Part shown: positions 8,599 through 15,099 of the stretch, one piece after another | How the letters are laid out: each line of letters opens with the position of its first letter | Position numbering within the stretch: the stretch's first letter is position 1 | From: JBDNIO01 sp041688215 | GTDB lineage: Bacteria; Pseudomonadota; Gammaproteobacteria; Nevskiales; Salinisphaeraceae | DNA: 17,863 bases | NCBI GenBank assembly: GCA_041688215.1 | Contig: JBDNIO010000043.1 | Coordinates: 1-17,863 of the forward strand | Direction: 5' to 3' | The notes under the pieces: model-generated | What the model saw: only the letters and a program-made list of their open reading frames with translations | Told to the model about the DNA's origin: nothing | Databases searched by the model: none | Position numbers and translations under genes: made by a program

Positions 8599-8632
8599 GA
8601 AAAGGGTTGATCCTGGTTGGGAAAGAATAGAT

Positions 8633-9064
8633 ATGAGCGCACGCTTACGCATCGGCGAACTTGCCGAATCATTGGGCACGTCTACCAAAACTTTGCGTTT
8701 TTACGAACGTATTGGTTTGCTTGGATCTGCGGATCGCAGCGGTGGAGGCTATCGTTTATACGACGCCGTCGCGATCAATCAGGCGCGGTTGGTCGTAGGT
8801 TTGCGCCGTCTGGGTTTGACCATAGATGAAATCGACGGCTTGCTCCACGAAGACGCGAAACTCTCCTTGCGTCAGCGATTGATGGCGTTGATGGACGATA
8901 AGCTACGAGCAGTGGAGCTCGATCTAAGTGTGATGCAAGGACGTCGCGATGACCTGGCGGCTCGCCACGAAGCCCTGCTGATGACGCCTCGTGATCGCGC
9001 ACCGAATTGCGTTTGTGAGGCGCTGCCCACTGCCTGTACCTGCGGGCGCTGCGCAAAGCGCTAA
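8633..9064 (+). CDS. MerR-family transcriptional regulator with Cys-rich C-terminus
   Basis: A 143-residue MerR-family regulator. The N-terminal winged helix-turn-helix is clear (RIGELAESLGTSTKTLRFYERIGLL, then the wing Arg/Tyr of GGGYRLYD, to about residue 70). A dimerisation helix spans about 75-118. The C-terminal metal-binding loop has five Cys (C126, C128, C135, C137, C140). The position where divalent-metal sensors have Cys near residue 78-79 is Ser here, as in CueR-type monovalent-metal sensors; the effector is otherwise unknown. The ATG at 8633 is preferred over an upstream TTG because MSARLRIGELA matches the family N-terminus. A MerR-type promoter lies 30 bases downstream, before the OmpW gene, and is the likely target. 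Confidence 0.85.
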   Translation: MSARLRIGELAESLGTSTKTLRFYERIGLLGSADRSGGGYRLYDAVAINQARLVVGLRRLGLTIDEIDGLLHEDAKLSLRQRLMALMDDKLRAVELDLSVMQGRRDDLAARHEALLMTPRDRAPNCVCEALPTACTCGRCAKR

Positions 9065-9094
9065 CATGCCCGCGAAATAATTCTTTCAAATCGC

Positions 9095-9125
9095 TTGACT
9101 TTGCCCTGGGGTAAAGGTGTAAACC
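9095..9125 (+). promoter_or_regulatory. MerR/CueR-type promoter and operator driving ompW
   Basis: TTGACT (9095-9100) and TAAACC (9120-9125) are separated by 19 bases, the over-long spacing typical of MerR-activated promoters. The spacer holds an imperfect dyad, CTTTGCCC-TG-GGGTAAAG (9099-9116, 7 of 8 pairs), centred where the regulator binds. The arrangement, including the trailing CCTTAT, closely resembles the CueR-controlled copA promoter. It points at the OmpW gene and lies just after the MerR gene. Confidence 0.65.
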
Positions 9126-9226
9126 TTATTCTGAGGATAGTGCCAGTACAGTTATAATAAGCTAATCCGCTGGCGAAAAACTAGCCCGAAAATATAGTAA
9201 CAATCATGGGTAAGGAGGAGTTGAGA

Positions 9227-9916
9227 ATGGCAATGCAAAAATTATTGGGTATCAGTATCTCGGTGGCTATGCTGGCGCTTGCCGCCAGTCCGGCGATGGC
9301 ACAAACGGATAAAACCCGGGTTGCGAGCAGCAATTCAAGCTTGAAGCACTGGCAGGTACGCACTACCGCCAACGGTTTCTTCTTTGATGCCAGTAGCGAT
9401 GGCCCGTTGGACTTGGACATTGAGGACACCGCCGACTTCGCCTTTGACGTAACTTATTTCTTCACGCGTAATCTCGCGGTACAGGTGCTGGCAACTTTTA
9501 TAAATACGCAAGTTCAATCGGCCGGGGCAAGCGCCTTGTTAGGCCCTTTCCCGGACGACAATGTGGGTGCTGTTGACTTGTTACCGCCGATTGTTACTGC
9601 GCAATATCATTTCAATCGGATCAGTGGCAGCCACATGGAGCCTTATGTCGGCATCGGATTCAACTATAACCACTTCGGCAACGAAAGTGGCCAGTTGCGT
9701 ACTGTCGGCGCGAGCGTGGATGATCAATTTGGCTTCGTGGCAGAAATAGGCACCGATATTGACCTCTCTGTTATTGGGCCGGGATTGTTCGGCAACTTCA
9801 ACTTCAAATACCTCTACACCGAGGCCGATGTGGAAGTGGATGCCAACTCGGCCCTCAATGACACCCTGGAAATTAACGCCTATATTGTAGGCGCAGGTAT
9901 CGGCTACCGCTTTTAG
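9227..9916 (+). CDS. ompW: OmpW-family outer membrane protein
   Basis: An eight-stranded outer-membrane beta-barrel of the OmpW family, a class thought to move small hydrophobic compounds across the outer membrane. The 229-residue precursor begins MAMQKLLG, followed by a hydrophobic signal segment ending SPAMA before QTDK, the predicted signal peptidase cleavage site. The barrel shows FDVTYFFTRNLAVQVLAT, LPPIVTAQYHF, MEPYVGIGFNYNHF and the C-terminal strand ending GIGYRF. The final Phe is expected for BAM-dependent insertion. The start at 9227 is set by AAGGAGGAG (9212-9220), six bases upstream; an in-frame ATG at 9206 lies ahead of that site and is unlikely. Expression is probably controlled by the upstream MerR-family regulator. 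Confidence 0.85.
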   Translation: MAMQKLLGISISVAMLALAASPAMAQTDKTRVASSNSSLKHWQVRTTANGFFFDASSDGPLDLDIEDTADFAFDVTYFFTRNLAVQVLATFINTQVQSAGASALLGPFPDDNVGAVDLLPPIVTAQYHFNRISGSHMEPYVGIGFNYNHFGNESGQLRTVGASVDDQFGFVAEIGTDIDLSVIGPGLFGNFNFKYLYTEADVEVDANSALNDTLEINAYIVGAGIGYRF

Positions 9917-9960
9917 GTATGAGTGGTTATAACGTTGGCTCAGGTTCGAAAAAATACACC

Positions 9961-10074
9961 CGTCATTCCGGGATCGCGGACCGAGTGCAGCGAGCTGAAC
10001 GAAGTGAACCCGGAATCCATGGTGCGCACAGGCACTGGATTCCGGATAAATGCTCCGCATTTTCCGGAATGACG
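9961..10074. repeat. Palindromic intergenic repeat of GTCATTCCGG type
   Basis: The outer arms CGTCATTCCGG (9961-9971) and CCGGAATGACG (10064-10074) are perfect inverted repeats. An inner pair, CGGAATCCA and TGGATTCCG (10011-10019 and 10036-10044), nests inside. It is a second family of dispersed hairpin element, different in sequence from that at 329-405. It lies between ompW and the hydrogenase operon and could also act as a transcription end for ompW. The remaining bases from 10075 to 10203 presumably contain the hydrogenase promoter, but I cannot identify a convincing one. Confidence 0.7.
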
Positions 10075-10203
10075 TGAGACCTGAGTAACTGTTAGAGCCA
10101 CTTAGATATGTATTTTAAATTTCCAAACCTTGTACTAACGAGCCGCGTATTCACGCTGGTTGAGACAAGGCCCGGTCAAGACAAGACTAGGATAAGCAAC
10201 AAC

Positions 10204-10207
10204 GGAG
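10204..10207 (+). promoter_or_regulatory. Ribosome binding site deciding the small-subunit start
   Basis: GGAG ends directly against an ATG at 10208, leaving no spacing for that start, but lies six bases before the in-frame ATG at 10214. The second ATG is therefore the likely initiation codon. Confidence 0.5.
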
Positions 10208-10213
10208 ATGGAC

Positions 10214-11473
10214 ATGGACACACCTGTTAATCAAGACCGACCGCTAACCAACGCCCACGTACCCGCGTTCGCGCTGGAAGATGGCCCAATAGAAATGGTC
10301 CATGCATTCTGGCTGGCGGGTATGAGTTGTGACGGCTGTTCAATTGCCGCGCTGGGCGCCAGGAATCCGAGTGTGGAGCAACTGATGAACGGCGATCTCC
10401 CGGGTATGCCCCGGGTCGAACTGCACCATCCGGTTCTGGATGTGCATGCCGGCTCGAGGTTCATGGAGCCTTATCACCAGGCCAAGGCTGGTAATCTGGA
10501 CGCGCCTTACGTGGTGATTTACGAAGGCTCCATCGCCGACGAACGCATCGCCGCGGCCGGCGGTGGGTACTGGTCGGGCATGGGTGCGCGTATCGCAGAA
10601 GACGGTTCCAGCCAGCCCATTCCGACCGCGGAGTGGCTCACCGATCTGGCGCCCGGCGCAGCCGCGGTCATTGCTGTCGGTACTTGCGCCACCTGGGGCG
10701 GCGTACCCGCGGCCGCCGGCAATGTTACCGGCTCCATGAGTGTGATGGATTTGCTGGGCACGGACTATTTAAGTGCCCTGGGCTTGCCGGTGATTAACGT
10801 TCCAGGCTGCTCCCCGATTGGCGACAACTTTACCGAAACCGTGACCACGGTATTGATGTTTCTGGCCGGGGTGGGGCCGTTACCGGAATTCGACGAACTC
10901 GGCCGCCCGGCGTGGATGTTCCGGGAGACTGTACATCGCGGTTGTAACCGCGCCGGCTATTACGAAGAGGGTACGTTTGCCAAAGACTACGGCGACAAAG
11001 AATGCTTGGTGGAACTCGGCTGCTGGGGGCCGGTGGTGCAATGCAATATTGTGCAACGCGGTGCGATATCAGGCACCGGTGGTTGCATGAATACCGGCGG
11101 CATATGCATCGGCTGCACCATGCCTGGCTTTCCGGACGCGTTTGCTCCGTTTTACAAAGCCCCGCCCGGTAAAACCATATCGAGTAACGGGACCAAGATT
11201 TACGGCAGCTTCATCCGCCCCTTACGGCGTATCAGCCAGAAGCGCGGCAACATGACCTCGCGTTGGTCCAAGAGCGGCGAGATACCCAGTGGTTGGGGGC
11301 ATGTAAAAAAACCGGGCGTGTTCTCAAAAGCCACGCACTATTTCTACGACAAGATGCAATACTCTGGTTCCAAGTTCTCCCCGGGATCCAGCGAGCAGCG
11401 GAAATTACAGGCCGATGCCCATCGTTATTTGCGCGACATCGAGGAAAAGCTGTACAGCGAGGAGGTGGTATGA
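10214..11473 (+). CDS. [NiFe]-hydrogenase small subunit, group 1h/1l-like, no Tat signal
   Basis: The electron-transferring Fe-S subunit of an uptake hydrogenase, 419 residues. Proximal-cluster ligands are visible as MSCDGCSIAALG (C39, C42), GTCATWGG (C158) and PGCSPIGDN (C199). The distal cluster uses H241, C244 (HRGCNR), C264 and C270; the medial region has C277, C291, C298 and C301 (GGICIGCTMPGFPD). There is no twin-Arg signal, so the enzyme should stay on the cytoplasmic side, as in group 1h. Group 1h proper, as I recall, has Asp where C42 sits (CDGDS); here it is Cys, so the cluster looks all-Cys. A basic tail of about 100 residues follows the last Cys (RPLRRISQKRG onward) and may dock on the membrane proteins encoded next. 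The stop overlaps the next start (ATGA). Confidence 0.93.
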   Translation: MDTPVNQDRPLTNAHVPAFALEDGPIEMVHAFWLAGMSCDGCSIAALGARNPSVEQLMNGDLPGMPRVELHHPVLDVHAGSRFMEPYHQAKAGNLDAPYVVIYEGSIADERIAAAGGGYWSGMGARIAEDGSSQPIPTAEWLTDLAPGAAAVIAVGTCATWGGVPAAAGNVTGSMSVMDLLGTDYLSALGLPVINVPGCSPIGDNFTETVTTVLMFLAGVGPLPEFDELGRPAWMFRETVHRGCNRAGYYEEGTFAKDYGDKECLVELGCWGPVVQCNIVQRGAISGTGGCMNTGGICIGCTMPGFPDAFAPFYKAPPGKTISSNGTKIYGSFIRPLRRISQKRGNMTSRWSKSGEIPSGWGHVKKPGVFSKATHYFYDKMQYSGSKFSPGSSEQRKLQADAHRYLRDIEEKLYSEEVV

Positions 11474-11775
11474 GCGCCAGCGATATGTATTTCTGGTGGA
11501 TATTGTGGCTGAGTTTTGCCGGCGTCATCACTATGGTAGCGGCTGCCTTGTTGTTGACCGTTATCGGATTGGCACATCGGATCGTGAATCTGGCGGGTGT
11601 CGCGCTCGCGGTGGTCGGCGAAATCGAGGGCAATACCGGCGCGATCTGGGAATTGACCACTACAAATAAAGTGGCTAACCAACTGGCGGTAGGCTCCGGC
11701 GCTATCGCCGAAAATACCGAAACTATTGCTTCGGTCCTGGGCGGTCCGCCCGGTCAGCAAGTACAAGGAGGGTGA
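11470..11775 (+). CDS. Small membrane protein, family A copy 1 (hydrogenase-associated)
   Basis: A 101-residue protein with one N-terminal transmembrane segment (about 8-33, YFWWILWLSFAGVITMVAAA) and a hydrophilic helical tail. The tail carries the motif shared with the second and fourth proteins of this set: I-E-G-N-T, then I and L, T-N-K-V-A at regular spacing. It starts within the small-subunit stop codon with GAGGAGG just upstream, so it is translationally coupled to the hydrogenase. I know no characterised function. Its place between the two catalytic subunit genes suggests a structural role such as membrane anchoring or quinone access (inference). The long upstream extension of this frame overlaps the small subunit and is not real. 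Confidence 0.8.
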   Translation: MSASDMYFWWILWLSFAGVITMVAAALLLTVIGLAHRIVNLAGVALAVVGEIEGNTGAIWELTTTNKVANQLAVGSGAIAENTETIASVLGGPPGQQVQGG

Positions 11776-11778
11776 ATA

Positions 11779-12105
11779 ATGAGCTTACCTACATCCCCGG
11801 AAGGCGCCATGCTGCTAATGTGGTCTATTACCGTAGGCTTGGGTTTGGTCGTGGCCTTGGTCGTTACCGCCTTGTTGGTCTGGATACACCATGAAGCCTC
11901 TGTAATCCGCGGCGGCGTCAGCGAAATATGGAACGTGGGCCAGCGTGTGGCCAACAACACGGTCCATATTCCCCAGCTAAATGCCACCAACGCAATTGCC
12001 GGACGTATTTTGGGCAACGTGCAGCGAGTGGCGGTTGCCGCCGCTGCCATTGAAGAACACGCCGAGGGTTGCCCCGGGTGCGTGCAATGTCTGGTGAGGG
12101 GGTAA
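11779..12105 (+). CDS. Small membrane protein, family A copy 2, with CxxCxxC tail
   Basis: A 108-residue protein: transmembrane segment about 10-36, then a helical tail with the family A signature V-A-N-N-T...I..L..T-N-A-I-A. It differs from its paralogues in ending with a C-x-x-C-x-x-C cluster (C98, C101, C104, in GCPGCVQC) that could bind a metal or Fe-S cluster, or form disulfides. With the transmembrane segment at the N-terminus and a His-His-Glu after it, the tail could face either side; topology is not decided. AAGGAGG at 11765-11771 provides a good ribosome site, and the gene follows copy 1 by three bases. Confidence 0.8.
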   Translation: MSLPTSPEGAMLLMWSITVGLGLVVALVVTALLVWIHHEASVIRGGVSEIWNVGQRVANNTVHIPQLNATNAIAGRILGNVQRVAVAAAAIEEHAEGCPGCVQCLVRG

Positions 12106-12110
12106 CGGCG

Positions 12111-12398
12111 ATGCTAGTACTAACCTTGATTTCCGCGTTTGCAGTTTTGTTGCTGTTTGTTGTTCTGGCCTATGCCTTGACCAAAATCAGCGGGCTGCTG
12201 CGCGACATTGGCGGGACCCCGACCAGCTACTTGGCCAAGTTGCGCCTGGGCTTGCGCGCCATCTCCTCCGAAACCGGGCATCTGGAACCCCAGGTGATCA
12301 AGCTAAACGAAGGCTTGAGCCAGGTCGCCGAAGGCCTGCGAGTGGTGGACGGGCATTTGGTCGGCACCTTGAGCGCCGCACAGCGTCAGGAGGGCTAG
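12111..12398 (+). CDS. Small membrane protein, family B copy 1
   Basis: A 95-residue protein beginning MLVLTLISAFAVLLLF: transmembrane segment about 2-24, then a 70-residue amphipathic helical tail of heptad character. The tail aligns without gaps to the fifth protein in the set around L...L..I...T..L.......[IL]N..L.....GL..V...L. The start at 12111 is chosen over in-frame ATGs at 12069 and 12087, because those lie in the preceding gene and GAGGGGG (12095-12101) is about nine bases before 12111. No enzyme motif is visible. It resembles coiled-coil membrane-stalk proteins only in general shape. Confidence 0.75.
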   Translation: MLVLTLISAFAVLLLFVVLAYALTKISGLLRDIGGTPTSYLAKLRLGLRAISSETGHLEPQVIKLNEGLSQVAEGLRVVDGHLVGTLSAAQRQEG

Positions 12399-12401
12399 CG
12401 C

Positions 12402-12689
12402 ATGACTATTATTCATATTATCTGGGCAGCGGTTTTGTTGATCGTGATTCTGGTTGCAATTGCGCGGCTGCATCGCACCCTGCGCGCGGCTTGGTCTATC
12501 CAACGTTATCTGGCGGAGATGGAAGCCGCGGGCGCACAAATTGCCAACAACACCAGCGCCGTACAAGCACTTGATGCCACAGAAGCGGTGGCCGGCGGCA
12601 TGCTCGACACCGCGGGGGACCTGGACCGTCACAGCGCCACTTTAGCCACCACGCTGTCGGAACGCGCGCAACAGAGGGGATTGATATGA
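12402..12689 (+). CDS. Small membrane protein, family A copy 3
   Basis: A 95-residue protein: transmembrane segment about 3-21 (IIHIIWAAVLLIVILVAIA), a short basic stretch, then the family A helix with I-A-N-N-T...V..L..T-E-A-V-A. AGGAGGG at 12388-12394 lies seven bases before the ATG. The stop overlaps the next start (ATGA). Function is unknown; it shares repeat pattern and operon position with copies 1 and 2. Confidence 0.78.
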   Translation: MTIIHIIWAAVLLIVILVAIARLHRTLRAAWSIQRYLAEMEAAGAQIANNTSAVQALDATEAVAGGMLDTAGDLDRHSATLATTLSERAQQRGLI

Positions 12690-12994
12690 CCCTGATACTC
12701 ACCATAATTAGCCTGATAGTGACTGCGGCAGTCGTCCTGGTGCTGGTCGTCTATCTGCTTGGCATTATTTTCGCGTTAGTGCGTGGGCAGGCCAGTCTGG
12801 CCCGTCTCGCCGGGCATTTGAGCAAGGTGCGCGACGATACTGAACCGTTGCCCGCACATTTTGAAACAATTAACAGTGCCTTGCCTGAACTACTACGTGG
12901 ACTATTGCAGGTAAATAACAACCTAGGCGCTATTGTCGAAGTGGCCAAATCTGCGATCAGCAAGAACCCCCAAAGTGGCGGCGGCGCGGCCTAG
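12686..12994 (+). CDS. Small membrane protein, family B copy 2
   Basis: A 102-residue protein with a strongly hydrophobic N-terminus (about 2-33, MTLILTIISLIVTAAVVLVL) and a helical tail that aligns with family B copy 1. It ends in a Gly/Ala-rich stretch. Its TAG stop lies in the CTAG that forms the left boundary of the MITE-like insertion. The empty site would read the same stop, so the insertion does not change the protein. Translationally coupled to the preceding gene through ATGA. Confidence 0.78.
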   Translation: MTLILTIISLIVTAAVVLVLVVYLLGIIFALVRGQASLARLAGHLSKVRDDTEPLPAHFETINSALPELLRGLLQVNNNLGAIVEVAKSAISKNPQSGGGAA

Positions 12995-13168
12995 TGTCCT
13001 GCCCGATTAAACCATTGAATTATTTCGGCGCTTTTTCGCGTCTGACGGCGTTGCGGATCGTCGCAATAGCTGCGGCCCCCGAATACTATTGAGGCTCCTT
13101 ACCGCGCCTTGCCAGGCACGAAAAATAACTCGAACTTTCTTCAACTTATTAAACGGACAGGACACTAG
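12991..13168. mobile_element. MITE-like element with CTAG flanks inside the hydrogenase operon
   Basis: Inverted termini TGTCCTGCCCGATTAA (from 12995) and, in reverse complement from 13164, TGTCCTGTCCGTTTAA match at 14 of 16 positions. CTAG abuts both ends (12991-12994 and 13165-13168), consistent with a four-base target duplication, though CTAG is palindromic and could belong to the ends. The interior has no transposase ORF. Removing the element and one CTAG would leave 28 bases, including GAGGAG, between the last membrane gene and the large subunit, the spacing expected in this operon. I cannot name the parent insertion sequence. Confidence 0.75.
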
Positions 13169-13196
13169 CGCCAAAAAACAACCCGAGGAGTAGACT

Positions 13197-15080
13197 ATGT
13201 GTTTTCAAAACCTACCCATTGAATTCGACGAAAATGGCCGCGCGTACCTGAAAGAAGGGGTAGCCAATCCCTATTCGTATCAAACCGAGAGCCTGGAAGA
13301 GCGCGATGCCATGCTCAAGGAGATTGCAGCCAAAAATGGCCAAATTCAGGACGTGGATTTCGACCCGGTAACTCGTGTAGCCGGCGCATTGGCCTTCCAC
13401 AGCACGGTGGATCTGGAAAAGCGCTGCGTGCTGGATACCAACTCCGTGGCCACCCTGTTCCGTGGTTACGAAGTGATTCTGCGTGGCCGCGACCCCCGTG
13501 ATGCGTCGTTCATCAGTTCCCGCGCCTGTGGGGTTTGTGGCGGGGTGCATGCGACCGCCTCCGCGTTATCGCTGGAGATGGCGTTGGGCATTAAGCCGCC
13601 GCCGATGGGCATTGTGCTGCGCAACCTGCTGTTGTCCTGCGAATACTTGTATGACAACCCGCTGCATCTGTTTGTCCTCGCCGGCCCGGATTTTTCCGCC
13701 AGCCTGATGCGCGACACCAACCCGGAAATCTGGGAGAAGGCGCAGACCGCCAAGGCCAAATATCCGGAGTTGCACGGCTACGACACCATCGCCGAGATCA
13801 TGACCGATCTTAACCCGTTAACCGGCGCGCTCTACCTGGAAGCGCTGGAAATGACGCGCGTGGCCCGCGAGGCTTACGTGCTCATCGGCGGCAAATATCC
13901 GCATCCGCAAACCGTGATTCCGGGCGGCGTCTCCACTACCCTGACGCCAACCCTGCTCAACGAGTTCTACATGCTAATGCGTAGCTTTTTCGATTACAGC
14001 CAGAAGTGCATCGGCGTGTGGGACGATATTTACGACTTCATGTACGAGTGCAACCCCGACTACAAACACGTCGGGGAGCTGCCCGTGAACATGGTCGATT
14101 TCGGCCAGTGGGACCACGAAGATTACTACGACGGCACTTACGAAAATTGCAACGAATGGGGCGAAAAGCGCTGGTCCACCCCCGGTGCGGTAGTCGATGG
14201 CAAATTGGTTACCACCCGGCTGCAAGACCTGAACGTGGGCTTTGAAGAATTTGTCGAGCATTCCTTTTACGAGAACTGGGACGATCAGGACGTGCCGTTC
14301 AAGACCGATATGGTGGGCCAGCCGATCAGTCCCTATCACCCCTGGAACAAAACCACGATTCCGCGTCCCGGCGCGCAAAACTGGAAAGAGCGCTATAGCT
14401 GGTCCACCACGCCCACCTGGGACCGGCACACGTTCGAAGCCGGTGCCTACTCGCGGGTCTACATCACGGCGCTGGCCGGCAAAATGCCCGAAAGCAACTA
14501 TGTAAAGTCGACTGGCCACAGCCTGGTGCTGAATATTCCCAAGGGCTTCAAACTGCCCGCGCGCCAACTGGAATGGAAGATCCCCGAGGTATGGAACGCG
14601 ATCGAACGCAACCGCGCCCGCGCCTACGCGGTGGGCTTTAATTTGGCGGTGACCCTGGAAAACTGGACGCGCGCGCTGGACCTGCAAAAACGCGGAGAAA
14701 CCAAGGTTCATACCAAGTTCGAGATTCCCAGCAAGGGCCGCCAGGTTGGCGTCGGCTTCTGGGGCGCCGGCCGCGGTCTTCTGGGGCACTGGTGCGTTAT
14801 CGAAGACGGCTTGCTGGCCAACTATCAGATATGTACGCCGTCTACGGTAAATGCCTGTCCGAAAACGCCGTGGGGCGAATCCGGGCCCTATGAGCAGGCG
14901 GTTTTGAACTCGCCGATTCTGGAAACCAACTTCAAGGACCACAGCGACTTTAAAGGCATAGATATCCTCAGGGTGATACGCAGCTTCGACCCCTGTATGC
15001 CGTGTACAACCCATGTGATGGTCGCGGGTACTGATCAGATGATTACCCGCGAGGTCAACACCTGCGCCTGCGGAATTTAG
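13197..15080 (+). CDS. [NiFe]-hydrogenase large subunit, group 1h/1l-like
   Basis: The catalytic subunit, 627 residues, holding the Ni-Fe(CN)2CO site. The L1 motif is RACGVCGGVH (C111, C114, H118) and the L2 motif DPCMPCTTH (C600, C603, H606). All four Cys ligands are therefore present. A 21-residue tail after H606 should be removed by the maturation protease; unusually it ends NTCACGI. The motif that is RxEGH in classical enzymes reads RVAGA, so the proton-relay Glu is replaced by Ala (A62). The usual EAPRG near the site reads GAGRG. Both departures, and the long insert around 280-400, fit the group 1h-like clade rather than periplasmic group 1 enzymes. GAGGAG lies six bases before the ATG. 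A MITE-like element separates it from the upstream operon genes. Confidence 0.93.
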   Translation: MCFQNLPIEFDENGRAYLKEGVANPYSYQTESLEERDAMLKEIAAKNGQIQDVDFDPVTRVAGALAFHSTVDLEKRCVLDTNSVATLFRGYEVILRGRDPRDASFISSRACGVCGGVHATASALSLEMALGIKPPPMGIVLRNLLLSCEYLYDNPLHLFVLAGPDFSASLMRDTNPEIWEKAQTAKAKYPELHGYDTIAEIMTDLNPLTGALYLEALEMTRVAREAYVLIGGKYPHPQTVIPGGVSTTLTPTLLNEFYMLMRSFFDYSQKCIGVWDDIYDFMYECNPDYKHVGELPVNMVDFGQWDHEDYYDGTYENCNEWGEKRWSTPGAVVDGKLVTTRLQDLNVGFEEFVEHSFYENWDDQDVPFKTDMVGQPISPYHPWNKTTIPRPGAQNWKERYSWSTTPTWDRHTFEAGAYSRVYITALAGKMPESNYVKSTGHSLVLNIPKGFKLPARQLEWKIPEVWNAIERNRARAYAVGFNLAVTLENWTRALDLQKRGETKVHTKFEIPSKGRQVGVGFWGAGRGLLGHWCVIEDGLLANYQICTPSTVNACPKTPWGESGPYEQAVLNSPILETNFKDHSDFKGIDILRVIRSFDPCMPCTTHVMVAGTDQMITREVNTCACGI

Positions 15081-15099
15081 AGTAGGGCGGGTTGTACTG

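Noticed and set aside
9581..10060. Antisense open frame of 159 codons across ompW and the repeat
   Set aside because: Overlaps ompW, extends into a palindromic repeat and shows no family resemblance.
10204..10356. Tat export signal on the hydrogenase small subunit
   Set aside because: No twin-Arg motif or hydrophobic segment precedes the first cluster Cys; the N-terminus is hydrophilic.
11263..11469. N-terminal extension of the first small membrane protein
   Set aside because: It overlaps the small-subunit coding region; GAGGAGG and the ATGA overlap support the start at 11470.
12069..12110. Upstream ATG starts for family B copy 1
   Set aside because: They lie inside the preceding gene and lack a ribosome site, while GAGGGGG precedes 12111.
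13974..15014. A 346-codon open frame antisense to the hydrogenase large subunit
   Set aside because: It lies wholly within the strongly supported large-subunit gene, has no recognisable motif and no ribosome site; long antisense frames are common in GC-rich coding DNA.
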